Both the position numbers and the translations under genes were made by a program. From Methylomarinovum caldicuralii (GTDB lineage Bacteria; Pseudomonadota; Gammaproteobacteria; Methylococcales; Methylothermaceae), in assembly GCF_033126985.1 (NCBI RefSeq), contig NZ_AP024714.1, positions 2,434,990 through 2,498,989 of the forward strand: 64,000 bases of DNA. Reading direction: 5' to 3'. Below the pieces are notes generated by a model, which was given only the letters and a program-made list of their open reading frames with translations, had not been told where the DNA came from and did no database searches. Position 1 is the first letter of the stretch. Every line of letters begins with the position of its first letter. Shown piece after piece: positions 49,658-59,165 of the stretch.

Positions 49658-50905
49658 TCACCCACCCTCCGGATGGGCCTCGACCTCCTCGATCACCGCC
49701 TTGGAAGCCAGCATCAAGCCACGGCGGTAGCATTCGGCGGCCTTGTCGCTCTCGCCCCGCCGTAAAAACAGGTCGCCCAGGAGCCGGTAGGTTTCGGCCG
49801 CCGGCTGCTTCTCCAGGCTACGGGTGAGGTAATCCTCAGCCTTGTCCAGCTCGCCAGCGCGCAGGGCCAGCTTGCCCAGCACCCGCAGCAGAATGGGGTC
49901 GTCGCCGTGGCGTTTGCGCCAGGTTTCGGCGTGGGCCAGCTGGGCGGCGGCGTCCGGCAGTTCCAGGGTGCCGTAGAGCACCAGCAGGGTTTCGTTCCAG
50001 TGGCGGGTCAGGGTGCGGCGCAATTCCGGTTCGATGACATCCCCGGCCCCGGCCTCGATCATGGCGGCGAAGTAGATGGCCTGCAGATCGGCCTCCTTGC
50101 GCAGGGGTTCGGGGATCTTCTGCCAGGCTTCCTCCAGGGTCTTGGGATCGTGCGCCCTGGCTGCCTCGCGCAGCAGGGCGCTGCAGGCCTCCAGCTCCAT
50201 CAGGCGGACCTCGGCCTCCAGGAGGGCCTGGTTCTTGCGCAGGCGCGGCAGCAGCCTGGTCAGAGCGTCCCACTTTCCCAGACGGGTATAGACCTGGTGC
50301 ATCAGCCGCAGCGCCTGGGCGTTGGCGGGCGCGATCTTCTCCAGCCGCTGCAGCGATTTGAGGGCCTTGTCGAAATCCTCATTGGCCACGTGCAGCTCGG
50401 CTTCAGTGAGCTTGACCGCCACCTCGGCGTCGGGCTCGACCTCGCGGGCCTTCTTCAGGTATTCGTCCCGCTGCCTCAGGGCCCCGCGCTGGTGGGCGGC
50501 GCGGGCGGCGGTGAGGTAATGGACCAGGGCCTGGCCGCTCAGCGCCGCCCCCTCGATCAGGACCTTTTCGGCCTGTTCCCAGTTGCCCTCGGCCGCCTCC
50601 CTGAGGCCGTGAAGCAGCCTCTGGAAGGCGGCGTCGGCCTGGGCCTGCGCCTTGCGCTGGCGCAGCAGGACCGGCAGGCGGATCAGCAGGGCGGTAAGCC
50701 GGATGGCGGCATAGAACAGGATGAAGCCGACGATGAAGATCAGGATCAGGGTGAGAGCGGTCAGCTCGATTTCCCACCGTCCCCAGCCGATGAGTACATA
50801 ACCGGCGTCCTGGAGCAGCTTCAGCCGCGGCAGCAGGAAAGCGGCCGCCACGGCGGCCAGAAGCACCGCCGACCAAATGATAAGCTGTTTCTTCAGCGCT
50901 TCCAT
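49658..50905 (-). CDS. hemY: HemY, TPR membrane protein of the hem operon
   Basis: A 415-residue inner-membrane protein. Two N-terminal helices (~8-28 and ~40-63) carry the HemY_N signature (AGYVLIGWGRWEIELTAL), followed by TPR repeats to the end (NWEQAEKVLIEGAAL, ANEDFDKALKSLQRLEKIAPAN, GESDKAAECYRRGL). Gammaproteobacterial HemY is not the classical oxidase; its role near heme synthesis is not settled. HemJ at 12.3 kb would be the oxidase. GGAGG precedes the ATG at 50905. It is the last gene of hemC-D-X-Y. Confidence 0.9.
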   Translation of the reverse strand: MEALKKQLIIWSAVLLAAVAAAFLLPRLKLLQDAGYVLIGWGRWEIELTALTLILIFIVGFILFYAAIRLTALLIRLPVLLRQRKAQAQADAAFQRLLHGLREAAEGNWEQAEKVLIEGAALSGQALVHYLTAARAAHQRGALRQRDEYLKKAREVEPDAEVAVKLTEAELHVANEDFDKALKSLQRLEKIAPANAQALRLMHQVYTRLGKWDALTRLLPRLRKNQALLEAEVRLMELEACSALLREAARAHDPKTLEEAWQKIPEPLRKEADLQAIYFAAMIEAGAGDVIEPELRRTLTRHWNETLLVLYGTLELPDAAAQLAHAETWRKRHGDDPILLRVLGKLALRAGELDKAEDYLTRSLEKQPAAETYRLLGDLFLRRGESDKAAECYRRGLMLASKAVIEEVEAHPEGG

Positions 50906-50921
50906 CCTCAACCTCCGCGGA

Positions 50922-52061
50922 TTACTGGGCCGGGGCGGCGGGCGCCGCACTGTCGAGACGATCCAGATCCAGACGCAGCTGCGGCAGATGGCGCAGCAGC
51001 TTGAGCGACTGACCGATCTCCGGCAGCTGCACCGCCACCGGCTGCTCCATGAGGCGGTCGAGCGCGGCGAGGAAATCCTTAGTCTGGCTGGTCTGGGTGT
51101 CGAAATGCTGCCGGACCCACTGTTTGGCCGCTTCCAGGCTGCTGCGATAGAGGCCGGGCTCGCCGCGGATTGCGGCGAAACGGGCGGTCTCCAGTTTGAG
51201 GATCAGGGCGTGGCGGATGGCCTCCACTTCTTCCGGGGTCAGGATCGCCTCCACCGGACGCTCGGTCTTGCGGCGGCGGATGGTAAGCACATCCTTCCAC
51301 TGTTCGATGATGTCCTGATCGCTGGGATGGGCTTTCTTTTGACCTCCGGTCACCTTGCCCATGTGCGGCAGGTAGAGGGGCAGCTGATTGACCTGTTCCT
51401 CCAGGGCCAGCAGCTGCGCCGACACCCCGACCACGTCGGGCTGTTTCACCTTGCGGAGCGCGGCGATCTCCTTCACCAGGGCCTCGCGCACTTTGAACAC
51501 CGCCGGATCGCCGCTCTGGCGCAGCAGTTCGTCGGCCGCCTCCATCGCCCGCAGGGCCGCCTGCACGTCGCCGGTCAGACGCAGCTTCTGGTTGGCGGCG
51601 CTGAGGAGATATTCGGCATCGGCCAGCATCACGTCGGCACGGGTGCGGCTGATCTGCCGCCCCAGGGCCTGAATCTGGGTGACGAGCTTGGCGTGGCTGT
51701 TTTCCAGCTTCTTCTCCAGGGCCTCGAGCTTGGCGTCGAACACCTTGGCCTGCTCGTCGCGCATCTGGCGCCAGCGCTGCTGCTGGGCGGCCTGCCTGGC
51801 GTCGAGGTCGGTGAGCTGACGGTGGATCAGGGCGATCTCCTTCTGCAGCGTGGTCACCTGATGGGTCAGCTCCAGCACCCGCTGGGATTCCTTGCCGACC
51901 GCCCCGCCCAGGCCCGCCTGCTCGCTGCGCAATTTCTGAAACAGGTAGTAACCGCCGCCGCCGAGCGCCAGGATCAGCAGGACCACGACGATGGTGATCC
52001 ACAGACCCAGTTTCCCCAGGCCTTCGTCTTCGAACTCGTCTTCCGGAACCAGATCCGCCAT
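50922..52061 (-). CDS. hemX: HemX, uroporphyrinogen-III C-methyltransferase-like membrane protein
   Basis: A 379-residue protein with an acidic N-terminus, one membrane helix (~19-42), a long coiled coil to ~135 and the HemX domain (RADVMLADAEYLLSAANQKLRLTGDVQAALRAMEAADELL). It lacks the catalytic fold of the methyltransferase for which the family was named, and may organise the heme enzymes at the membrane. It starts 11 bases after hemD and ends 16 before hemY. Confidence 0.9.
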   Translation of the reverse strand: MADLVPEDEFEDEGLGKLGLWITIVVVLLILALGGGGYYLFQKLRSEQAGLGGAVGKESQRVLELTHQVTTLQKEIALIHRQLTDLDARQAAQQQRWRQMRDEQAKVFDAKLEALEKKLENSHAKLVTQIQALGRQISRTRADVMLADAEYLLSAANQKLRLTGDVQAALRAMEAADELLRQSGDPAVFKVREALVKEIAALRKVKQPDVVGVSAQLLALEEQVNQLPLYLPHMGKVTGGQKKAHPSDQDIIEQWKDVLTIRRRKTERPVEAILTPEEVEAIRHALILKLETARFAAIRGEPGLYRSSLEAAKQWVRQHFDTQTSQTKDFLAALDRLMEQPVAVQLPEIGQSLKLLRHLPQLRLDLDRLDSAAPAAPAQ

Positions 52062-52072
52062 ATCGCTTCCAC

Positions 52073-52807
52073 CTACTCAATCAATCGCCGTTGCAACGCC
52101 GCCACCATGGCCTCGTCCAGGGCCGAGGCGGCGACGGTCACATCTTCGAAACCCGCCTGCCGGGCCTGCGCCGCCACCCGCTCGCCGGGCACCACCAGCG
52201 GAAGCTCCCGAAGCCGCATCCCCGCCGCCGCGATCAGGTTGGCCAGCACCTCACCGCTGCTGACCAGGACAGCATCGAGACCGGCCGCAAGCCCCTGGCG
52301 CAGCCGGGCCACACTCTCCTGATCCGGCGGCAGGCGGCGGTACAGTTCCGCATAGGCCACCCCGGCCCCGCGCCGGGCCAGGGCTTCTCCCAGTTTGGGG
52401 CGCCCGCCGCGGCCGCGGACGATGAGCACCCGCCGGCCGCCGATGGCATCCCACACGGGCAGCGTCAGCAAACTTTCGGAAGTATACGGCGGCGGCGCCT
52501 GACAGGCTACCGTCACCCCGGACTTTTCCAGGGCGGCCGCGGTGGCCCGGCCGATGGCCGCCGCCTTGGCCGGAATCCCCGCCGGCAGCCCTGCCCCGCG
52601 TGCGAAACGCACCGCATTGGCGCTGACGAAGATCAGCCAGTCATAACCCTGCCACCACGCCGGGGACGGCGGCGGCAGCGGCGCCAGCCTCAGCATCGGA
52701 CACGGCCAGGGCTCGGCGTCGCGGGCGCGCAGCAGGCGACAGAGGTTTTCCGCCTGGTGTTCGGGGCGGGTCACCAGCACCCGCCTGCCGGCCAGCGGCT
52801 CAGCCAT
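52073..52807 (-). CDS. hemD: Uroporphyrinogen-III synthase
   Basis: A 244-residue enzyme closing hydroxymethylbilane with inversion of ring D. The two-domain HemD fold is recognisable from [45 protein letters not shown] and the C-terminal [13 protein letters not shown]. The family has low sequence conservation, so context matters: its ATG overlaps the end of hemC by 8 bases. A 5' extension to 52834 is unneeded. Confidence 0.9.
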   Translation of the reverse strand: MAEPLAGRRVLVTRPEHQAENLCRLLRARDAEPWPCPMLRLAPLPPPSPAWWQGYDWLIFVSANAVRFARGAGLPAGIPAKAAAIGRATAAALEKSGVTVACQAPPPYTSESLLTLPVWDAIGGRRVLIVRGRGGRPKLGEALARRGAGVAYAELYRRLPPDQESVARLRQGLAAGLDAVLVSSGEVLANLIAAAGMRLRELPLVVPGERVAAQARQAGFEDVTVAASALDEAMVAALQRRLIE

Positions 52808-53723
52808 AGACCGCCCGCAGGATGGCATCGGCACCCTGGGCCAGGAGCGTCTCCGCCAGCGCCGTTCCCAGCGCCTCGGCCGCAGCCGGCTCCCCTTCGA
52901 TCTCCGCTTTTAGCAACAAGGTACCGTCCGGGCGCCCAACCCGACCGCGCAGCCACAGCCGCCCCCCCTCCAGCACCGCGAACCCGGCGATCGGCACCTG
53001 GCAGCCCCCCTGCAGGCGCGCGTTGAGGGCCCGTTCGGCGGCGACGCAAACGGCGGTATCGGCATGGTGCAGCGGGGCGATCAGCGCCTGGATGCGGGCA
53101 TCATCTCGGCGACACTCGATACCGATGGCGCCCTGACCGATGGCCGGCAGACACAGGTCGGGATCGAGCCATTGGGTGATGCGGCCTTCCTCGCCCAGCC
53201 GCACCAGACCTGCGGCGGCGAGAATGATAGCGTCGAACCCGCCCGCCGCCAGCCTGTCCAGACGGGTGCCGACGTTGCCGCGCAGCGAGGCGATGCGCCA
53301 GCCGGGAAAGCGCTGCCGCAGCTGGCATTGACGCCGCAGACTGGAGGTGCCGATGCGGGCGTCCGGCGGCAGCGCCTCGAGATCGGGGAAATTCAGGCTG
53401 ACCAGGGCGTCGCGGGGATCCTCCCGCGCCAGGACGGCGCCGATGTGCAGTCCCGGCGGCAGTTCCACCAGCACGTCCTTCATGGAATGGACGGCGAGAT
53501 CGGCGCGGCCGTCCAGCAGCCCCTGTTCCAGCTCCTTGACAAACAGCCCCTTGCCGCCGACCTTGGCCAGCGGGGCGTCGAGAATCCGGTCCCCCTGGGT
53601 CACCATCTTCACCAGTTCCACCTCCAGGCCGGGATGGTGGCGGCGCAACAGGCCGGCCACGTGTTCGGCCTGCCACAGGGCCAGGGGACTTCTGCGGGTG
53701 GCGATGCGGACGATATCGGTCAC
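52800..53723 (-). CDS. hemC: Hydroxymethylbilane synthase (porphobilinogen deaminase)
   Basis: A 307-residue enzyme that joins four porphobilinogens. Signatures: [45 protein letters not shown] (catalytic Asp region), [11 protein letters not shown], and LQGGCQVPI with the cysteine (near 239) that holds the dipyrromethane cofactor. The start is GTG. A TACAAT (minus strand, 53754-53759) is a possible -10. First gene of the hemC-D-X-Y operon. Confidence 0.95.
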   Translation of the reverse strand: MTDIVRIATRRSPLALWQAEHVAGLLRRHHPGLEVELVKMVTQGDRILDAPLAKVGGKGLFVKELEQGLLDGRADLAVHSMKDVLVELPPGLHIGAVLAREDPRDALVSLNFPDLEALPPDARIGTSSLRRQCQLRQRFPGWRIASLRGNVGTRLDRLAAGGFDAIILAAAGLVRLGEEGRITQWLDPDLCLPAIGQGAIGIECRRDDARIQALIAPLHHADTAVCVAAERALNARLQGGCQVPIAGFAVLEGGRLWLRGRVGRPDGTLLLKAEIEGEPAAAEALGTALAETLLAQGADAILRAVYG

Positions 53724-53814
53724 GGGAACTGCTCTGGGGTTTGCCAGCCCGGCATTGTAGCAGAACTTCGGCCGGCGGTTGGATGGAGCGGCGACGCTGC
53801 GCTATACTGCGGCC

Positions 53815-54413
53815 ATGGCCAGCGTGCACTTCGACACCCTCAAGTTCGTGGAACAGCTCAAGGCCGCCAGCGTGCCCGAGGCCCAGGCCAAGGTCATGGC
53901 GGAGGCGCTGGCGTCAGCCCTGACCACCTCCGATGTGGCCACCATCCGCGATCTCGAGCGGCTGGAGCAGGAAATTAACCTGCGCTTCGAGAAGCTCGAC
54001 AACCACATCGACCGCCTCGAAGCCCACATGCAGATCCGCTTCGAGCAGATGGAACGCAAGTTCGAACAGCGGCTGGTGGAATTCGACGCCAAGTACGAAC
54101 AGAAATTCGTCGAGCTGGAGAGCCGTATCGATGCCCGATCGATGCCCGGCTGATGGATCTGGAAAAGCGCTTCGATGCCCGCCTGGTGGATCTGGAAAAG
54201 CGCTTCGATGCCCGCCTGGTGGATTTGGAAAAGCGCTTCGATGCCCGAATAGTGGACCTTGAAAAGCGCTTCGATAGCCGTCTGACGGATCTGGAAAAGC
54301 GCTTCGAGAAACGCTTCGGTCAGATCGAATCCCAGTTACGGCTGCATCACTGGATGCTGTCTCTGCTGCTGGCCGGCGTCATTTCGCTGGTGCTGAAGGC
54401 GTTCTTCATCTAG
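53815..54413 (+). pseudogene. Coiled-coil membrane protein with hendecad repeats, frameshifted by an 11-bp duplication
   Basis: The first frame (53815-54153, 112 residues) starts MASVHFDTLKFVEQLKAASVPEAQAKVMAEALASAL, the DUF1640/CCDC90-like start, and runs into a coiled coil that stops at a TGA. The second frame continues the same coiled coil and ends in a membrane helix (WMLSLLLAGVISLVLKAFFI) at 54413. The break is a tandem duplication of ATCGATGCCCG (54127-54137 and 54138-54148). Removing one copy restores a 195-residue protein. A TATACT at 53803-53808 would place the transcript start at the ATG itself. It is unclear whether the break is fixed or a reversible phase change. Confidence 0.8.
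54156..54320 (+). repeat. 33-bp tandem repeats encoding 11-residue coiled-coil units
   Basis: Five consecutive 33-bp units, the first four near-identical, encode DLEKRFDARLV, DLEKRFDARLV, DLEKRFDARIV, DLEKRFDSRLT and a diverged DLEKRFEKRFG. An 11-residue (hendecad) period favours a right-handed coiled coil. Confidence 0.9.
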
Positions 54414-55198
54414 GCGTACCTGCCCCGGTCGGTAATCAGCTCCCACACCGGCCGGTTGATCTTCCGTATCATCGGCAGCACCTTGTCCGGCTCGGCCAGG
54501 CAGGGACGGCGCAGGCCGTGGTAGTCCACATCCGGGCCGATGGGCAGAAAGCGGATGCCGAACAGGCGCAGCAACCGCAGCAGCGCCGGTTCCATCACCG
54601 CATACCAGTGGGTGATGTCATGGGCCCGGGTCATGCGCAGGATGCCGGCGAACAGCCCCACGGTCATGTGGGGCAGCAGGCGGCGCTCGTCCGGCGCGAA
54701 ATAGACCTCCGGATCGGGGGCGATGCCCGCCAGGGTCTTCTGCTCGCCGCGGCGGCGCTTGAACGCCTTGGAGACGGCGAAACGGGAGATCTCCGCCAGA
54801 TGACGGCGCACCGCAGGATCGGTGACCGGTTCGTCCAGGGGGCAGTGCGCCTCGATGGGATACGGTGCCATGACATCCACCGGATCGGGCAACACCAGGC
54901 GCACGGTGGCGGCATACAGCCCGGTACGGCGGTGGCGCACCAGATAGTGGGCCGAACGGGCGTCATATTCATCGATCTCCAGCTTCACCGACCGGCCGTC
55001 CTCGATCACTTCCGGACAGTCCTCGGCGCGCTCGAACCCGGTCTCCACGCAGTAGACCTGGAACCGCAGCTTGTAAACCTCGCGCCGCAGCGCCTCGGTG
55101 TCGGCCGGGAGGATATCGAAATACCGGTAGAAGACCCGATGCAGATCGGCCTGCCGCGGATCGGCGGCTGCCAGTGCACCATCCTTGCCGTTCGTCAT
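54410..55198 (-). CDS. PEP-CTERM/exosortase system-associated acyltransferase
   Basis: A 262-residue GNAT-like N-acyltransferase of the group tied to exosortase genomes and related to N-acyl amino acid synthases. Recognisable parts are LRREVYKLRFQVYCVETGFE, HYLVRHRRTGLYAATVRLVLPD, HLAEISRFAVSKAFKRRR and PHMTVGLFAGILRMTRAHDITHWYAVMEPALLRLL. It likely joins an acyl chain to an amine, product unknown. It is divergent from a ThiF-like gene with a 127-base gap and overlaps the frameshifted gene by 4 bases. Confidence 0.85.
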   Translation of the reverse strand: MTNGKDGALAAADPRQADLHRVFYRYFDILPADTEALRREVYKLRFQVYCVETGFERAEDCPEVIEDGRSVKLEIDEYDARSAHYLVRHRRTGLYAATVRLVLPDPVDVMAPYPIEAHCPLDEPVTDPAVRRHLAEISRFAVSKAFKRRRGEQKTLAGIAPDPEVYFAPDERRLLPHMTVGLFAGILRMTRAHDITHWYAVMEPALLRLLRLFGIRFLPIGPDVDYHGLRRPCLAEPDKVLPMIRKINRPVWELITDRGRYA

Positions 55199-55325
55199 GG
55201 TTTAGCCTGAACAATCCTCAATATACTTGAAGTCTAGTCCATAATCTCCGGAACCGCCGGTGCTGCAGCCGGTCGCATTCCGGACTATCCTTGCAGATTG
55301 AGGAAACCATCCACCCGGTCATATC

Positions 55326-56195
55326 ATGCCCGCATTCGACTACGCCTTGGCCTTCGCCCGCAATCTCGGCTGGCTCACCGAGGCCGAGCAGCAGATCCTG
55401 CGCCACAAACGCATCGCCATCGCCGGCATGGGCGGAGTCGGCGGCAGCCACCTTTTGACCCTGACCCGCCTCGGCGTCGGCCGTTTCCACATCGCCGACT
55501 TCGACGTCTTCGAGCCGGCCAACTTCAACCGCCAGGCCGGCGCCTTCCTCTCCACGCTGGGACGGCCGAAGGTTGAGGTGCTCCGGGAGATGGCCCTGGA
55601 CATCAACCCGGAACTGGAAATCCGCACCTTCCCCAAAGGGGTGGCCCGGGACAATCTGTCAGAATTTTTTACAGGCGTGGACCTGTATGTGGACGGGCTG
55701 GACTTCTTCGCCTTCAAGGCCCGGCGGATGGTGTTCGCCCACTGCGCCGAGCAGGGCATTCCGGCCATTACCGCAGCCCCCTTGGGGATGGGGACGGCGC
55801 TGCTGAATTTCCTGCCCGGAAGTATGTCTTTCGAAGAGTATTTCCAGCTGGAGGGGCAGAGCGAGGACGAGCAGATCCTGCGCTTTCTCCTCGGTCTTTC
55901 GCCAAGGATGCTGCAGAGCGGCTATCTGGTCGATCCCGCCTTTGTCGATCTCCAAAACCACCGCGGCCCCTCCACCCCGATGGCCTGCGAACTGTGCGCC
56001 GGCCTTGCCGCCACCGAGGCACTGAAGATCCTGCTGAACCGCGGTCCGGTCAAGGCCGCCCCCTGGGGCTTGCAGTTCGACGCCTACCGGGGCAGACTGG
56101 TGACAACCTGGCGTCCCGGTGGCAACCGCAATCCCTTGCAGAAACTGGCCCTGGCCATCGCCAGAAGACAATTCATGACGGTGAAAAAATGCTGA
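55326..56195 (+). CDS. ThiF/HesA/MoeB-family (E1-like) adenylyltransferase
   Basis: A 289-residue E1-like protein with nucleotide loop IAIAGMGGVGGSHLLTLTRLGVGRFHIADFDVFEPANFNRQ, where Asp and the following Asn-Arg-Gln match the family. The catalytic region VDGLDFFAFKARRMVF is followed by a C-terminal region with one visible CxxC-like pair (ACELCAG). The second zinc pair of ThiF/MoeB is not seen. Such proteins adenylate a C-terminal glycine or other carboxylate. It overlaps the PrsT gene by 7 bases and is divergent from an acyltransferase, so it may act in making an acylated product. Confidence 0.8.
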   Translation: MPAFDYALAFARNLGWLTEAEQQILRHKRIAIAGMGGVGGSHLLTLTRLGVGRFHIADFDVFEPANFNRQAGAFLSTLGRPKVEVLREMALDINPELEIRTFPKGVARDNLSEFFTGVDLYVDGLDFFAFKARRMVFAHCAEQGIPAITAAPLGMGTALLNFLPGSMSFEEYFQLEGQSEDEQILRFLLGLSPRMLQSGYLVDPAFVDLQNHRGPSTPMACELCAGLAATEALKILLNRGPVKAAPWGLQFDAYRGRLVTTWRPGGNRNPLQKLALAIARRQFMTVKKC

Positions 56196-58990
56196 TGCTT
56201 TCAAGATTAGGCTCCACGCTGAACCAACACCACGGAAAGCTACTCCCAGTTGCCCTGTTGTTTCTTCTCTGCAGCTGCTCCCAGTCTTTGACTGATACGG
56301 AACATCTGGCACGCGCCAAGCAGTTCCGGGAAAAGGGCGAACTGCGCACCAGCATGATCGAACTCAAAGAAGCATTGCAACAAAACCCAAACAACATCGA
56401 GGCCCGTCGCCTGCTGGGGACCATTTATCTTGCCCTGGGGAACGGCGCAGCCGCAGAAAAAGAACTACGGCGTGCTGTCGATCTGGGATTGGCGCGCGAA
56501 GCCATCCTCCTTCCCCTGGCAGAGGCATTGCAGCTTCAAGGAAGAAATCAAAAGATCCTGGATGAAATAGACGTCCCGGCTTCTTTACCGCCCAAAGATC
56601 AGGCCGCGTTGGCTGCATATCGAGGCGATGCGTGGCTGGCCCTCGGAGAAAGGGAAAAGGCGCAGGCCGAATATCAACGCGCGCTTACCCTGGATCCACA
56701 ATCTCCCCGCGGCAAACTTGGAATGGCCTATCTTGCCGCACCCAAAAACCTGGATGAGGCCTTGAAACTACTCGACGAAGGCCTTGCCACCGACCCGCAG
56801 GATGGCCACCTGTGGCGCTACAAGGCCAAATTGCTTCAACACCGCGGCGAATTAAAGGCCGCCGAGGCCGCCTACGACAAGGCCATTGGCCTTCTTGCCT
56901 TCGACGCGGAAGACTGGGCCAACAGAACGCTCATCCACATCCAGCTGAAAGAACTGGAACGCGCGGAACAGGAGATCAAGCATCTCAAGCAGGCCGCCCC
57001 CAAGTTTTATCTGACCCACTTTGCCGAAGGCTATCTGCGAATCGCCCAAAACCGCCCCAAGGACGCCCGGGCACCCTTGGAGCGGGCATTGGAGCTAAAA
57101 CCTGACTACCCGCCTACCCTCTTCTATCTTGGCCTTGTTTACTTGACGAATGGGGAGCTGGAACAGGCCGAACGGCAGTTCACCCGGTTCCGGCACCTGA
57201 GGCCGAACGATCCCCAGGGAAACAAATTCCTTGCCCTGGTCAAATTCCGCCAAAAGGAGTATTCATCCGCCCGCCGACTGCTGATGCCGGTGGTTCTTAG
57301 CAACCCTGATGACCGTTTCGCCCTGAAGCTGCTGGCCGATATCGAAACCGCTGCCGGCAACCTGCAGGAGGCACTGCGCTATCGCAAACAACTCGCCTCC
57401 CTTGCGCCCTCAGATTCGCTCGTCCAGACCCGCCTGGGCATAACGCTGCTGGCGGTCGGCCAAAGCGAAGCGGGGCTCAAGGTCCTGCAGCAGGCAGCCT
57501 CCGAAGCCCCTTCCGATGCTCCCCAACCGGAGATCGCCCTGACCCTGGCTTATCTCAAGGAAAAGAAGTTCGCTGAGGCGACGGAGGTGATCAACCGTCT
57601 CAAAAACAAGCTGGCGGAGCATCCCCTGCCGCTGAACCTGGAGGCCATGTGGCATGAAGCCCAGGGGAACGATGCCGAAGCCATCAGGGCACTGGAAAAA
57701 GCCTTGGCGATCGCCCCGAACGATCCTGTCACCGGTGAACACCTGGTCCGCCTGCTCCTGCAACGGAACCAGCGGCAAAAAGCCCGACGGCTTTTGGAGT
57801 CCCTGGCGGCGGCCCATCCCGACGACGCCAAGCTACGACTGGCGCTGGCAAAACTGGATCTGGAGGACCGGCGTTTCGACGCCATGGTGGAAAATCTGCA
57901 GGCAGTGGTGGACAAACACCCCGAGGCCCTGGAAGCCCGCCTGTTACTGGCGAAATACTATCTCCAGTTCGGCCAGCCGCAACGGGCCCAGACCCTACTG
58001 GCGGCGATCCGCTCCCGCCATCCCGACGACCCGGCCCTGCTGAGCCTGCTGGCCAAAGCCCAACTGGCGGCAAGGCTCCCCCACCGCGCTCTGGAGACGG
58101 CGAAACACCTGACCAAGACCGATCCGGACTCGCCGATGGGATACTATCTTCTCGCCCAGGCCCACCTTCAAACAGGCGATCACGAAGCATTCCGCCAGGC
58201 ACTGCAAACCTCGCTGAAATTGGCGCCGGATTTTCTGCCGGCCCGCCATGCCTGGATCAAATTGCTTGCCATGGAAGGGAAGACCAAGGCTGTCGAGCGG
58301 GAACTGAGCCAGCTCGCCGCAAAATATCCTGACAACCCCCAGGTGTTAGCCCTGCAAGCCTGGTGGGCCATGCGCCAACACCATCCCCGCCAGGCGGTAG
58401 CCCTTTATGAGAAGCTGCTGCAGCGGCAGCCGTCCTCCGAAACCGTCCGCAATCTGGCCAAAGCCCTGTGGCAGGCCGGAAAGCCAGCCGAAGCTATCGC
58501 CCGCCTGGAAACCTGGACCCATGACCGCCCCCGGGATGCCGACGCCCTGTATCTGCTGGCACTCATGTATCAGCAGGCCGGGGATGAAGCCAAATCCCGC
58601 CAGGCATTGCAACGGACGCTCCAGGCGGCCCCAAATCACGTGCTGGCGCTCAACGATCTGGCCTGGCGGCTGCGGCGGACGGCACCCAGGCAGGCGATGG
58701 AATACGCCGAACGCGCCGCCCGGATTGCCCCCGGCGCGGCCTGGATCGCTGACACCCTGGGCGCCGTCCTGCTGGAGAACCACGAAGACGAGCGGGCGCT
58801 GCGGGTGCTGCAGGAGGCGGCCGAACGGGCCCCGCAAAACCCCATGATCCGCTATCACCTGGCGCTCGCCCAATACCGCCAGGGGCTGAACGACGAGGCG
58901 CGCGTCAATCTGAGGCAGGCGTTGGCCTCGAAGATGGGCTTCGCCGAACGGCCTCAGGCCCAGGCCCTGCTTGAGCGCCTCGGCCGATAA
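56189..58990 (+). CDS. prsT: PEP-CTERM system TPR lipoprotein PrsT
   Basis: A 933-residue TPR protein. The lipoprotein signal (KLLPVALLFLLCSCSQS, lipobox LCSC) is followed by more than twenty TPR-like repeats (AKQFREKGELRTSMIELKEALQQNPNNIEARRLLGTIYLALG and on). This matches PrsT of exosortase/PEP-CTERM loci, thought to help export or polymerise surface polysaccharide. The start overlaps the ThiF-like gene by 7 bases, so the two are translated together. GC content is somewhat lower in its first half. The exosortase itself is not in this window. Confidence 0.88.
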   Translation: MLMLSRLGSTLNQHHGKLLPVALLFLLCSCSQSLTDTEHLARAKQFREKGELRTSMIELKEALQQNPNNIEARRLLGTIYLALGNGAAAEKELRRAVDLGLAREAILLPLAEALQLQGRNQKILDEIDVPASLPPKDQAALAAYRGDAWLALGEREKAQAEYQRALTLDPQSPRGKLGMAYLAAPKNLDEALKLLDEGLATDPQDGHLWRYKAKLLQHRGELKAAEAAYDKAIGLLAFDAEDWANRTLIHIQLKELERAEQEIKHLKQAAPKFYLTHFAEGYLRIAQNRPKDARAPLERALELKPDYPPTLFYLGLVYLTNGELEQAERQFTRFRHLRPNDPQGNKFLALVKFRQKEYSSARRLLMPVVLSNPDDRFALKLLADIETAAGNLQEALRYRKQLASLAPSDSLVQTRLGITLLAVGQSEAGLKVLQQAASEAPSDAPQPEIALTLAYLKEKKFAEATEVINRLKNKLAEHPLPLNLEAMWHEAQGNDAEAIRALEKALAIAPNDPVTGEHLVRLLLQRNQRQKARRLLESLAAAHPDDAKLRLALAKLDLEDRRFDAMVENLQAVVDKHPEALEARLLLAKYYLQFGQPQRAQTLLAAIRSRHPDDPALLSLLAKAQLAARLPHRALETAKHLTKTDPDSPMGYYLLAQAHLQTGDHEAFRQALQTSLKLAPDFLPARHAWIKLLAMEGKTKAVERELSQLAAKYPDNPQVLALQAWWAMRQHHPRQAVALYEKLLQRQPSSETVRNLAKALWQAGKPAEAIARLETWTHDRPRDADALYLLALMYQQAGDEAKSRQALQRTLQAAPNHVLALNDLAWRLRRTAPRQAMEYAERAARIAPGAAWIADTLGAVLLENHEDERALRVLQEAAERAPQNPMIRYHLALAQYRQGLNDEARVNLRQALASKMGFAERPQAQALLERLGR

Positions 58991-59082
58991 CTGTCAGTTT
59001 TTTTTACAACTCCCGTGTTTCCTTTGCCCGGGTAACCACGGGACCCCGGACAACCCCTTTAATTTCAATTGAGTACAAAAAT

Positions 59083-59098
59083 AGGCACGGTTCATGCT
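59083..59098 (+). promoter_or_regulatory. Sigma-54 promoter of the PEP-CTERM gene
   Basis: AGGCACGGTTCATGCT matches TGGCACG-N4-TTGCW with the invariant GG (59084-59085) and GC (59096-59097) exactly 10 bases apart. It is 68 bases before the start codon. Exosortase loci often include the sigma-54 activator PrsR, which fits. Confidence 0.7.
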
Positions 59099-59165
59099 GG
59101 AATATTGGCGAGGGTCTCAGACCTGGTTTCAAAAACATTCGCAACAACCATTTGGAGGATTCACC

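Noticed and set aside
54156-54320. 33-bp tandem repeats as a CRISPR-like or regulatory array
   Set aside because: There are no spacers. The units are contiguous, multiples of three and in frame, so they are coding repeats.
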